From CAZAOY01 sp964486925 (GTDB lineage: Bacteria; Bacillota; Clostridia; Oscillospirales; Ruminococcaceae): a stretch of DNA of 43,648 nt. Under the pieces are notes generated by a model. It saw nothing but the letters and a program-made list of their open reading frames with translations, made no database searches and had not been told where the DNA came from. A program made the translations under genes and the position numbers. The stretch is from positions 1-43,648 of the forward strand of contig CAZAOY010000020.1 in the NCBI GenBank assembly GCA_964486925.1, given 5' to 3'. Positions 1 through 7,408 of this stretch are shown here, piece by piece (within the stretch, counting starts at the first letter, position 1; every line of letters begins with the position of its first letter).

Positions 1-2
1 TC

Positions 3-446
3 GCTAGGGCGGTGGTTATGCTACTGTTTATCTTCGGGGTACAGCATAGAATAAATAAACTAGCGTTTAAACCAGTCATGATCTGCGGTACCTTACTATA
101 CATTGCCGCTAATGCAGTTCTACTGCTTACAGGCAGTGGGGATTATCTTATGATGATGGTTTACATAATTACCGATGCCTTTGGCTATGCGCTACTAATC
201 CCTCGTAATGATTCGGTACTGGCTTTGTTTGTTGATAAAAAGCAACGGGCACGTGTACTAGGGCTTATCTATGTTATCACAATCGGTCTATCCATGCCGT
301 TTGGGAGTATAATTGGATACATGTCCTCGGTAAACAGAATGATACCGTTTGGGTTTAATGTGGTGCTTTACATTGTCTGTCTAGTCTTAATCGTTATCTC
401 ACGGTCGCTTAAGCGTTGCGGGGAGGATGAGAAGGAAGCAGAGTAG
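3..446 (+). CDS. MFS-like transporter, C-terminal fragment
   Basis: The reading frame is open to the left edge, so only the C-terminal part of the protein is present. About 145 residues are visible, with four to five strongly hydrophobic segments separated by short basic loops (for example KKQRARV), ending in a charged tail (KRCGEDEKEAE). This pattern fits the last third of a major facilitator superfamily permease: a cytoplasmic basic loop between helices, then paired helices to the C terminus. The substrate cannot be inferred. The next gene starts about 150 bp downstream after an AT-rich stretch, so it is probably a separate unit. The GTG/ATG codons near the edge are internal, not starts. 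The membrane-protein call is firm; the MFS family call is moderate. Confidence 0.6.
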   Translation, partial: ARAVVMLLFIFGVQHRINKLAFKPVMICGTLLYIAANAVLLLTGSGDYLMMMVYIITDAFGYALLIPRNDSVLALFVDKKQRARVLGLIYVITIGLSMPFGSIIGYMSSVNRMIPFGFNVVLYIVCLVLIVISRSLKRCGEDEKEAE

Positions 447-596
447 GGTTTGTGAAAGTTAATAGTAATTAACAAAATGGGTATTATATTTAATACAAAT
501 GGTAAAACTTTAATAAAACTACTACACTTTATCTCTACATTGTGGTAAGATATAAATATTGACATAATTAGAAACTTGAGTTAAGAGGGGAGCCCT

Positions 597-1274
597 ATGG
601 GTATCGATGTATCAAATTTAAAGAAGATTACAATTGTAACTGGGCATTATGGAAGCGGTAAGACCAACATTGCGGTAAACCTTGCAATCTCGCTTCAGCA
701 GGCAGGCAGGCGGGTGACGGTGGTTGATCTTGACATCGTAAACCCATATTTCAGGACAACCGATCATGGCGAGCTGTTTAAATCGCTTTCCATCGAGCTT
801 GTTTCCCCAACCTACGCAAATACCAACCTAGACATCCCCGCTCTAACAGGTCAGGTGGATGTTATGCTGTACGACACCGACCCTAACCACTACTTTATCG
901 TTGACGTAGGTGGTGATGATGCGGGAGCGATAGCGTTAGGACGATACGCAAACCAGCTTTTAGCGCTGGATTATGATATGTTATACGTAATAAACTGCTA
1001 TAGATACCTCACCCAAAACAGCGAGGAAGCGTTAGAGCTACTTCGGGAGATTGAACAGGTAAGCCGCCTAAAGGTCACAAAGCTTGTAAACAACTCAAAT
1101 CTAGGACAGCTAACCACCGAAAGTGACGTAACAAAATCCATCCACTTCGCAGAGCANNNNNNNNNNNNNNNNNNNNNNNNNNNNNNNNNNNNNNNNNNNN
1201 NNNNNNNNNNNNNNNNNNNNNNNNNNNNNNNNNNNNNNNNNNNNNNNNNNNNNNNNTGCAGTTATATAATATAA
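597..1274 (+). CDS. MinD/ParA-like P-loop ATPase, interrupted by assembly gap
   Basis: The N terminus carries a Walker A motif (GHYGSGKT, residues 16-23), followed by a VVDLDIVNPYF block (switch region) and VDVGGDDAG near residue 97. This is the SIMIBI/ParA-MinD type of nucleotide-binding protein. About 187 residues are readable before 100 N. The residues after the gap (CSYII and a TAA stop) depend on the arbitrary N length and may be in another frame or not belong to this gene. A GAGGGGAG ribosome site precedes the ATG. In Clostridia such ATPases often sit directly upstream of 2-oxoacid:ferredoxin oxidoreductase genes, as here; the exact role is unknown to me. The ATPase fold is certain and the C terminus is unresolved. 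Confidence 0.8.
   Translation: MGIDVSNLKKITIVTGHYGSGKTNIAVNLAISLQQAGRRVTVVDLDIVNPYFRTTDHGELFKSLSIELVSPTYANTNLDIPALTGQVDVMLYDTDPNHYFIVDVGGDDAGAIALGRYANQLLALDYDMLYVINCYRYLTQNSEEALELLREIEQVSRLKVTKLVNNSNLGQLTTESDVTKSIHFAEXXXXXXXXXXXXXXXXXXXXXXXXXXXXXXXXXXCSYII
1157..1256. other. 100-N assembly gap
   Basis: A run of exactly 100 N interrupts the C-terminal part of the ATPase gene. The round length indicates a scaffold gap of unknown true size, so the reading frame across it is not reliable. Confidence 0.98.
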
Positions 1275-1284
1275 GGAGGAAAGA

Positions 1285-1491
1285 ATGGCTAAGGTAACGA
1301 TTAATAGCGAGAGATGTAAAGGGTGTGGGCTTTGTGCTTCGGTCTGCCCTAAAAAGATCCTTAAGATATCGGTAGAGAAGCTTAATCTAAAGGGATACTA
1401 TCCGATTACCTGTGCGGATCAGGAGTCTTGTATCGGGTGCGCTATGTGTGCGACCATCTGCCCTGACTGTGTGCTAACGGTTGAAAAGTAA
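1285..1491 (+). CDS. 2 x [4Fe-4S] ferredoxin, delta subunit of 2-oxoacid:ferredoxin oxidoreductase
   Basis: This 68-residue protein contains two complete CxxCxxCxxxCP cluster motifs: CKGCGLCASVCP (residues 11-22) and CIGCAMCATICP (about 49-60). Each can bind a [4Fe-4S] cluster. It starts with ATG behind a perfect AAGGAGG site seven bases upstream. Length and position just before the alpha, beta and gamma subunits match the delta (VorD/KorD-like) subunit, which passes electrons from the thiamine-diphosphate centre to soluble ferredoxin in the cytoplasm. A 129-bp spacer separates it from the alpha gene, longer than the one-base overlaps between the other subunits, but on the same strand with no clear terminator. 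Confidence 0.93.
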   Translation: MAKVTINSERCKGCGLCASVCPKKILKISVEKLNLKGYYPITCADQESCIGCAMCATICPDCVLTVEK

Positions 1492-1620
1492 TACAAATCT
1501 GCAATAAAACACTGTCTATAAATTTGTTCAAATCCTAATAGGATGTTGCACACCTTTTTAGAGTGTTTTAATTTGGGTCTTAGTATTAAAGGTTAAAAAG
1601 CTTTTGAAAGGATAAATAAT

Positions 1621-2685
1621 ATGGGACAAAAGTACTTAATGAAGGGTAACGAAGCTATCGCAGAGGCGGCTATCAGAGCGGGATGTCTGCATTTCTTTGG
1701 TTATCCGATAACCCCTCAAACAGAGGTTGCGGCTTATATGGCAAAGCGTTTGCCTAAGATTGGCGGTACATTTTTACAAGCGGAATCGGAGATTGCCGCT
1801 ATTAACATGGTGCTTGGGGCGGGCGCTAGCGGGATTAGATCGATGACCTCATCATCTTCACCCGGTATTAGCCTAAAGAGCGAGGGGATATCCTATATAG
1901 CGGGATCGGATATTCCATGCGTTATCATTAACGTTATGCGTGGAGGCCCGGGACTAGGGGGCATTCAGCCTTCACAGGCGGACTACTGGCAGGCGACAAA
2001 AGCGCTGGGACACGGTGATTTTCATCTAATCGTATATGCACCATCCAGTATTCAAGAGGTTGTTGATTTGGTATCCACTGCATTTGATGTAGCGGATCAG
2101 TACCGTGTACCAACCTTAATCCTAGCGGACGGAATACTAGGGCAGATGATGGAGCCTGTAGAGTTTCCGGAAAAATCGGACAAGCCGCCTGTAGAAAAAC
2201 CATGGGCAACCACCGGTACTAACGAGGAGCGTAAGCCTAACATTGTAAACTCACTCTACCTACAGCCTTCCGAGCTTGAAAAGAAGGTAGTTGAGCGGTT
2301 TGAACGGTATGATGAGATTAAGGAAAACGAAGTTAGGGTAGAGGAGTATCTTGTAGAGGATGCAGAGATTACCGTTGTGGCATATGGTGCGACCGCAAGG
2401 ATTGCACGCTCCGCTGTAAATAAGGCTCGTGCTATGGGGATTAAGGCGGCGCTTATCCGTCCTATTACACTCTGGCCGTTCCCTGAAAAGGCGATAGCTA
2501 ATGCGGCAAAGAGCTGTGACAACATCCTTGTAGTTGAGATGAGCATGGGTCAGATGGTGGACGACGTTCGTCTAGCGGCAAAGGAGCAGTGTAATGTAAG
2601 CTTCTTTGGGCGCACAGGCGGGGTAGTTCCTACTCCTACAGAGGTGCTAGACCAGATCCAGAAGATAGCGGGAGGTAACAAGTAA
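1621..2685 (+). CDS. vorB: 2-oxoacid:ferredoxin oxidoreductase alpha subunit (VorB-type)
   Basis: The 354-residue protein begins with the family signature KGNEAIAEAAIRAG and GYPITPQTE, followed by ESEIAAINMVLGAG and the S/G-rich loop RSMTSSSSPG, all typical of the pyrimidine-binding half of these oxidoreductases. The C-terminal half (from about residue 240) has the transketolase-C-like fold with VAYGATARIARSAV and RPITLWPFP. The complex oxidises branched-chain 2-oxoacids or 2-oxoglutarate with CoA to acyl-CoA, CO2 and reduced ferredoxin. The sequence resembles VorB (3-methyl-2-oxobutanoate) proteins, but substrate choice between VOR and KOR cannot be settled by eye. The stop codon overlaps the next start (TAATG), which indicates translational coupling. 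Confidence 0.92.
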   Translation: MGQKYLMKGNEAIAEAAIRAGCLHFFGYPITPQTEVAAYMAKRLPKIGGTFLQAESEIAAINMVLGAGASGIRSMTSSSSPGISLKSEGISYIAGSDIPCVIINVMRGGPGLGGIQPSQADYWQATKALGHGDFHLIVYAPSSIQEVVDLVSTAFDVADQYRVPTLILADGILGQMMEPVEFPEKSDKPPVEKPWATTGTNEERKPNIVNSLYLQPSELEKKVVERFERYDEIKENEVRVEEYLVEDAEITVVAYGATARIARSAVNKARAMGIKAALIRPITLWPFPEKAIANAAKSCDNILVVEMSMGQMVDDVRLAAKEQCNVSFFGRTGGVVPTPTEVLDQIQKIAGGNK

Positions 2686-3437
2686 TGGCAGTTGTATTTG
2701 AAAAAACAAAGGGACTTACCGATGCTACATTATCCTATTGTCCTGGATGTACCCATGGTGTAATCCATAGACTGGTAGCAGAATGTCTTGAAGAGTTAGG
2801 GGTACTAGGTAAAGCGGTTGGGGTTGCACCGGTTGGGTGTGCGGTTATGGCGTACAACTTCTTTAACTGTGATATGATTCAAGCGCCGCACGGACGTGCT
2901 CCCGCAGTAGCGACAGGTGCAAAACGTGCGATCCCATCAAATGTAGTATTTACCTACCAAGGTGACGGTGACCTTGCCGCTATCGGTACGGCTGAAACGG
3001 TTCATGCCGCTACAAGAGGGGAGAACATCACCATAATCTTCGTAAACAACGCAATCTACGGGATGACAGGCGGTCAGATGGCGCCAACCACCCTGTCCTC
3101 ACAGGTAACACAGACTACGCCATACGGACGTGACGTTACAAAGGCAGGCTTTCCGATTAGAATATCCGAAATGCTTGCAACTCTAGACGGTGTAGCCTAT
3201 GCAGAACGTACTGCGGTAGATACCGTGCCACATATAAAAGCTACTAAAAAAGCTATTAAAAAGGCATTTACAGCACAGCTAGAGGGTAAGGGCTTCTCGA
3301 TAGTAGAGGTTTTATCCACCTGTCCGACAAACTGGGGGTTATCTCCTGTTGAATCGCTAGGCTGGTTACAAGAGAACATGATACCTCACTATCCTTTAGG
3401 CTGTTATAAGGATAACACAGAAAAGGGGGTATTCTAA
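2685..3437 (+). CDS. 2-oxoacid:ferredoxin oxidoreductase beta subunit (thiamine-diphosphate binding)
   Basis: Residues near 19-24 read CPGCTHG, the conserved motif of the beta subunit. A thiamine-diphosphate binding block follows (YQGDGDLAAIG, then FVNNAIYGMTGGQMAPTT), where GDGD and NN chelate the magnesium-diphosphate. At 250 residues it has the normal length. It forms the active site with the alpha subunit encoded immediately upstream and overlaps both neighbours by one base (TAATG at both ends), a tight translationally coupled arrangement. It acts in the cytoplasm as part of the alpha-beta-gamma-delta complex. VOR versus KOR assignment is uncertain. Confidence 0.93.
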   Translation: MAVVFEKTKGLTDATLSYCPGCTHGVIHRLVAECLEELGVLGKAVGVAPVGCAVMAYNFFNCDMIQAPHGRAPAVATGAKRAIPSNVVFTYQGDGDLAAIGTAETVHAATRGENITIIFVNNAIYGMTGGQMAPTTLSSQVTQTTPYGRDVTKAGFPIRISEMLATLDGVAYAERTAVDTVPHIKATKKAIKKAFTAQLEGKGFSIVEVLSTCPTNWGLSPVESLGWLQENMIPHYPLGCYKDNTEKGVF

Positions 3438-3967
3438 TGACACTTAACATGTTAATAGCAGGATTTGGCGGTCAAGGGGTACTCTTTACCGGTAAGGTTG
3501 TAGCATATACAGGGATGATCGAGGATAAGCAGGTATCATGGCTACCGTCCTACGGCCCAGAGATGAGAGGTGGTACAGCTAACTGTTCCATCTGTATCGA
3601 TGACGAGCCTATTGGGTCGCCAATTGTACTTACCCCAAACGTATTTATTGCAATGAACCGCCCGTCCTACGATAAGTTTATATCCGAGGTTGTACCTGAT
3701 GGTGTTGTAGTGGTAGACAGCTCTCTAATCTCCATCGAAAAGGAACGCGCGGATGTCAGCACCTATAAGATTCCTGCAACCACACTTGCAAACGACAACT
3801 CACTAGAGGGATTAGCGAATGTTATTATCCTAGGTCAAGCGTTAAAAGCAAGTGGATTTACCTCCTTTGAAGTGCTATGCGAGGCAATGAAAAAGACCGT
3901 TCCCGCTTCTAAGGCTCATTTATTAGAGCCAAATATTAGAGCGTTAACTCTAGGGTATGAGTATTAA
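3437..3967 (+). CDS. 2-oxoacid:ferredoxin oxidoreductase gamma subunit
   Basis: A 176-residue protein starting with the gamma-family signature AGFGGQGVLFTGKVVAYTG and continuing with WLPSYGPEMRGGTANC, both diagnostic of the pyruvate/ketoisovalerate oxidoreductase catalytic (gamma) domain. The start codon overlaps the stop of the beta gene. It is the last recognisable subunit, completing a delta-alpha-beta-gamma order. The gamma domain contributes to CoA binding and complex assembly in this family. It is followed by an 84-bp spacer and a small unknown gene on the same strand, with no terminator seen between them. Confidence 0.93.
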   Translation: MTLNMLIAGFGGQGVLFTGKVVAYTGMIEDKQVSWLPSYGPEMRGGTANCSICIDDEPIGSPIVLTPNVFIAMNRPSYDKFISEVVPDGVVVVDSSLISIEKERADVSTYKIPATTLANDNSLEGLANVIILGQALKASGFTSFEVLCEAMKKTVPASKAHLLEPNIRALTLGYEY

Positions 3968-4051
3968 TAGTCTACAGTCGTATATGTAAGTTTTCGGTAT
4001 CACCGCTATAGGTCATCCAACTAAGGCGGGTTAGGGGGTAGCGATTTAACG

Positions 4052-4444
4052 ATGAAGATAAGATACTATCCCGATGAGGATACAGTAACAAGGGCGAAGG
4101 AACAGGATATACCGTTGCTGCTACTAATTTCGTACAATGGTAAAGAGGTTATCGCCTCTAGCGTAGATGACAGCCTAGAGCATCATATCCTACTAAAGCA
4201 AGTAGGGTATAACGAAACGCTTATCGACAGCTTTTTTAGGATTGTTGTGGATAAAAGCGGTGCGGACTGTACATTTGTATGCCCTAGTGGGTATAGAGGG
4301 ATCACCGATAAGAATCATCGAATTACCTGCTTTTATAAGGATGGATTTGCCGTGATACCTGAAGTAATATTGGCTATGGGATATATGGTGGGGATAAACA
4401 TCCCTACACGGTATAGACGACATTTTAACCTCCTTTCGGAGTAG
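4052..4444 (+). CDS. Conserved-looking hypothetical protein, 130 aa
   Basis: I do not recognise this family. The 130-residue product is soluble, mixed alpha/beta in character, with no signal peptide or membrane helix. It contains the pair CTFVCPSGYRG near residue 73 and a later cysteine in ITCFYKDG, too few for an obvious cluster. An early LLLLISYNGKE strand suggests a compact domain. A GGGGG-rich ribosome-like site lies about 13 bases before ATG, a long spacing, so initiation is probably weak. It follows the oxidoreductase operon on the same strand and precedes a strong terminator, so it is most likely the last gene of that transcript, but a functional link is only inferred. Confidence 0.6.
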   Translation: MKIRYYPDEDTVTRAKEQDIPLLLLISYNGKEVIASSVDDSLEHHILLKQVGYNETLIDSFFRIVVDKSGADCTFVCPSGYRGITDKNHRITCFYKDGFAVIPEVILAMGYMVGINIPTRYRRHFNLLSE

Positions 4445-4533
4445 GGGGTAGTGGAGCACAACCCGCATTTTGGGGCGGTTGTTTAACTGTACTTTTTTGT
4501 AATATCGTCCTATTGGGTCTTGTTGACTAGTAT

Positions 4534-4565
4534 AATAAGGGAACGGCAGTTGCCGTTCCCTTATT
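4534..4565. terminator. Strong bidirectional terminator
   Basis: A perfect 15-bp inverted repeat with a two-base centre (left arm ends GGAACGGCA, right arm begins TGCCGTTCC) lies between convergent genes. The A-rich left flank and T-rich right flank make it usable on both strands. It would end the oxidoreductase transcript (+) and the SDR transcript (-). Confidence 0.88.
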
Positions 4566-4596
4566 TGGTGAATTTTTTGGGTTATAAATTATATAA

Positions 4597-5343
4597 CTAC
4601 ATATCTAGTCGCTTAACGCACTTTGCTTTGTTAACCGCTTCATCCAAAGTCATTCCGCTAAAATCTTGTGCGCTTAGATAACGTCCGCTTATCTTGTCGT
4701 CCAGAAACGCTCCTACAACAATCCCAGGAATTACGCTTTCTGGTGAATTTGGTGCATGTTGCCCGCCTAAATCTGTCCGACACCAGCCTGGGTCGTTAAT
4801 ATTTAACATTACATCCGTACCGTCTAGCTTGGTTGCAAGGTCAATGGTGAACTTGTTTAAGGCGGCCTTGCTTGCGGAATAGCCAGCCTGCTGTGGGTCG
4901 TGACGTATGCCGCTACTTGTGTTTATAACACGACCAAATCCGCGTTTTATCATTTTGGGGATAAAATGATAACAAATCATCGCTGGGGCAATGGTGTTTA
5001 TTATAAAGCTCTGTGTAAAGTCATCTGCCGGTGTCTTAAAAAACTCGTTTCTGTATGCAATCTGCACCCCTGCGTTGTTGAAAATAATCTCCACATCAAC
5101 GCCAAGGCTGTCTATCTCTGCAAGCATTTTATTAACCTGCTCCAAGTCAGACAATTCAGCCTCTACCAACTTAACATCAACGCCCAATGCTCTAACCTCA
5201 TCAGCAATTTTCATCGTATGGGCATTACTTCTGCTTTGCAAAATCAAGTTTGCACCTTGATTTGCCATAAAGCGAACAATTTGCAAGCCTATACCTCTGC
5301 TTGCACCTGTAATTAACACCCATCTGCCTTTTACGTTTGTCAT
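4597..5343 (-). CDS. Short-chain dehydrogenase/reductase (SDR)
   Basis: Classical SDR of 248 residues. The Rossmann cofactor motif TGASRGIG is at residues 12-19, NNAG at 89-92, the catalytic serine in NTSSG near 143, and the YxxxK pair in YSASK (Y155, K159). It should use NAD(P) to oxidise an alcohol or reduce a ketone in the cytoplasm; the substrate is unknown. I place the start at the ATG of MTNVKGR, because AAGGAGAG lies four to five bases upstream, while a further 11 in-frame residues upstream lack a ribosome site. It is transcribed alone toward the terminator at 4534-4565. The C terminus (LDEAVNKAKCVKRLDM) is ordinary. Confidence 0.9.
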   Translation of the reverse strand: MTNVKGRWVLITGASRGIGLQIVRFMANQGANLILQSRSNAHTMKIADEVRALGVDVKLVEAELSDLEQVNKMLAEIDSLGVDVEIIFNNAGVQIAYRNEFFKTPADDFTQSFIINTIAPAMICYHFIPKMIKRGFGRVINTSSGIRHDPQQAGYSASKAALNKFTIDLATKLDGTDVMLNINDPGWCRTDLGGQHAPNSPESVIPGIVVGAFLDDKISGRYLSAQDFSGMTLDEAVNKAKCVKRLDM

Positions 5344-5707
5344 AGTTCTCTCCTTAATTAAAACTTCGTAATGCATAATAAATTATATTCTGTTAAGTCA
5401 GCTAAAAGCCGATACCTAAAAAATTTTTTGTGTCACACTAAAAAGACAAATTTTCACAAGCTAATATTATCAATCCTTTATAATGCTTCCTCTTTTTACT
5501 AATGTTAATCGTATATCATTTGCATAGACAAATAACACTAATATTGGACGGTAGCAAGATACTGGTTACCGCTACATCTATTGCGCAGATAAAAGCGTTG
5601 ATAAACAAGAATACTCGTTTACAAAGCTGAAGATACGCAATAAATGTAGCGGTAACCGATGTAAAAGAAATCACTGTTGACACGATAATCTTAACAAGTG
5701 TATATTA
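5344..5707. other. Intergenic region with a 94-nt imperfect palindrome
   Basis: No gene is visible in these 364 bases. The side next to the SDR gene is AT-rich and should hold its promoter, although I find no clean hexamer pair. The part near the phosphoribosyltransferase-like gene contains the long inverted repeat listed separately. No tRNA or transposase remnant was seen. Confidence 0.6.
5564..5657. repeat. Long imperfect inverted repeat (hairpin-forming element)
   Basis: The outer arms GGTTACCGCTACAT and ATGTAGCGGTAACC are perfectly complementary over 14 bases. Pairing continues with one mismatch to about 22 bp (next block TATTGCG against CGCAATA). The roughly 50-nt interior also pairs partly (AGCGTTGATAAAC with GTTTACAAAGCT, allowing bulges). 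No T-tract follows on either strand, so it is not a standard terminator. It lies about 50 bases after the stop codon of the phosphoribosyltransferase-like gene. A miniature inverted-repeat element or an mRNA 3' structure are both possible. Confidence 0.6.
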
Positions 5708-6349
5708 TTATATCTTTGAATATCCGTAGCTGTTTACGATAGCGTCAATCTTTTTGTTTTCAGCACATTGAGGACATTCAGGGGGAAGATAGGTTTTATA
5801 GTCGGGTAGATCATCTACATCAAAGATGGAATGTACCGATACTCCGTCCGATTCTTTAATAGCACTAAAGATAGCGGCGATACCAACAAGCTTGCCGTTG
5901 TAGTACTGTAAACAGTCAAGCGATCTTCTAATGGTTTTACCAGTAGAGGCAGAGGAGATTAAGAATAGAATATTCTTGTTCCAGATCATCTTTTGGGTGT
6001 TATCTCTAAATATCATCTGGTTGTTTGCGTTTAGCTCGGGGGTTACAACGCAGATGTCGTGCTTTGAGTTAATGTTTCTCATGCCCGCTTGGGTAAGCTC
6101 GTTTGCTAGGAATGCACCTAACATCTGGGTACCCTCTAGGCATACGATGGTGTCTACAGGGGTAGAGGTGAGGTAGTTTGAGGCTAGCTTTGCCGCCGCA
6201 CTCTTTGCCATGTGACAATGACTCTTTAAAGCAGTCATATCGATATAGTAGTTTACATGAGAGTGGTTAGTTGCAAAATGCCCAGGGATAACACCAATCA
6301 TGATATCCTTACTGCCACGTGCAGTAATCTTTCTTAGTCTAGTTTCCAT
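5708..6349 (-). CDS. Phosphoribosyltransferase-like protein with altered PRPP loop
   Basis: A 213-residue protein with the outline of a type I phosphoribosyltransferase: a conserved N-terminal block (VIPGHFATNHSHVNYYID), a core strand VDTIVCLEGTQMLGAFLA, and ILFLISSASTGKT at residues 127-139 where the family normally has an acidic PRPP-binding loop (VDDxxxTGxT). Here both acidic residues are replaced (ISS), while the TGKT end is kept. The C terminus has a CPQC pair (C192, C195) that could bind zinc. Similar clostridial proteins are often labelled orotate phosphoribosyltransferase, but the missing acids make that activity doubtful. ATG follows GGAGGG with five bases between. It is probably transcribed alone; regulation is unknown. 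Confidence 0.65.
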   Translation of the reverse strand: METRLRKITARGSKDIMIGVIPGHFATNHSHVNYYIDMTALKSHCHMAKSAAAKLASNYLTSTPVDTIVCLEGTQMLGAFLANELTQAGMRNINSKHDICVVTPELNANNQMIFRDNTQKMIWNKNILFLISSASTGKTIRRSLDCLQYYNGKLVGIAAIFSAIKESDGVSVHSIFDVDDLPDYKTYLPPECPQCAENKKIDAIVNSYGYSKI

Positions 6350-6492
6350 TTTGACCCTCCTATTTATGTAATAGTTCTATCTACTATATATAGTATAACA
6401 TATTATTTTCAAAAAATCAACATATTCTTTAAATATTTACAATAAAAATTGTAGGTTATGTAATTAAAGTATGTAGAGATAGATAAAACAAA

Positions 6493-6571
6493 CCTCATAC
6501 AATAACTCCTGCGTTACAAGCTCATGATTAACCGCAATCGGTATCACGCTTTGGAGTATTATTGTATGAGG
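6493..6571 (-). terminator. Long-arm hairpin, probable terminator of the permease-UroD-SDR operon
   Basis: The arms CCTCATACAATAACTCC and GGAGTATTATTGTATGAGG pair over about 17 bp with a two-base bulge and enclose roughly 43 nt. On the minus strand the stem is followed by TTTGTTTTATC, on the plus strand by GTTTTTTAATTTT, so it can terminate in both directions. It lies 35 bases beyond the stop codon of the last operon gene. Confidence 0.7.
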
Positions 6572-6605
6572 AAGTTTTTTAATTTTAATTAGCGTTAATT
6601 CTTAC

Positions 6606-7337
6606 CTAGATAAGGCTACCACCACAAACGCCAATAGCTTCACCTGTAATGTACCCGCTGTTACCTCCTGCTAAAAATAGTATAGCATTTGACATATCCT
6701 CTAAACTACCTAGCTTCTTTAGAGGGTAGATCTGCGACATGGTACTGCGAAAGTCTAAAAGCTCCTGTTCGGTTGAAAACCTGCTCTTAACCATAGGGGT
6801 TTCTACAAGTCCCGGAAGGATACAGTTAGCGCGGATATAAGGGGCATATTCCGCCGCTAAACATTTTGTTAGCATGATAACCGCCGCCTTAGACGGACAG
6901 TATCCTATCCGTTCAGGGATAGGGCGAACTCCAAGGTCGGAGGCTACATTAACGATTGTAGAATCAGCTTGGGATTTAAGCTCTCCAATAGCCGCCTTGC
7001 ACATGTTAAATATACCGGTCACATTTACCTTAAACTCAAGCTCAAAGCTTTCGGTCGTAGCGGTTTCAAGCGATTGAATCTTGCAGATACCCGCACAGTT
7101 AATCACCGAATTAACCTTCTTAAAAGCGTCCTTTGCGGAATCAACCACCTTTACTGCATCCTCATAACAGGTTAGGTCTGCTTGAACATAGATAGCATTC
7201 TCATCCTCGATAGCCATCCTCTCCTCAATCCCGCAACCTACCACCATAGCACCTTCTTTTAAAAGGTGCTTTACAACACCCTCGCCGATACCCGAGCTCG
7301 CACCGGTTACAATTACAACTTTATCTTTAAATAACAT
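6606..7337 (-). CDS. Short-chain dehydrogenase/reductase, last gene of the permease operon
   Basis: A 243-residue classical SDR with TGASSGIG at residues 11-18, NCAG at 80-83, the catalytic serine in VASDLG (S133) and YCPSK (Y146, K150). The C terminus GYITGEAIGVCGGSLI matches the usual SDR tail (G(Y/F)xTGxxixvdGG). It should interconvert an alcohol and ketone with NAD(P). ATG follows AGAAAGGATGT, an acceptable ribosome site. It is the most distal gene of a seven-gene minus-strand operon and is followed by a terminator hairpin. Context suggests it acts on an intermediate made by the upstream UroD-like or flavin enzymes; this is inference. Confidence 0.9.
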   Translation of the reverse strand: MLFKDKVVIVTGASSGIGEGVVKHLLKEGAMVVGCGIEERMAIEDENAIYVQADLTCYEDAVKVVDSAKDAFKKVNSVINCAGICKIQSLETATTESFELEFKVNVTGIFNMCKAAIGELKSQADSTIVNVASDLGVRPIPERIGYCPSKAAVIMLTKCLAAEYAPYIRANCILPGLVETPMVKSRFSTEQELLDFRSTMSQIYPLKKLGSLEDMSNAILFLAGGNSGYITGEAIGVCGGSLI

Positions 7338-7408
7338 AGTACATCCTTTCTAATTATGCTTTTTTATTTCGCGAACCCTTACCTACATCCTGTTAACAGG
7401 TGATAATG

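Noticed and set aside
1504..1570. Inverted repeat TAAAACACT/AGTGTTTTA between the ferredoxin and alpha-subunit genes
   Set aside because: Nine-bp arms about 50 bases apart in AT-rich sequence could be chance, with no T-tract to make a terminator.
4900..5316. 138-codon plus-strand frame over the SDR gene
   Set aside because: Cysteine/histidine-rich shadow of the SDR gene, whose catalytic motifs are all on the minus strand.
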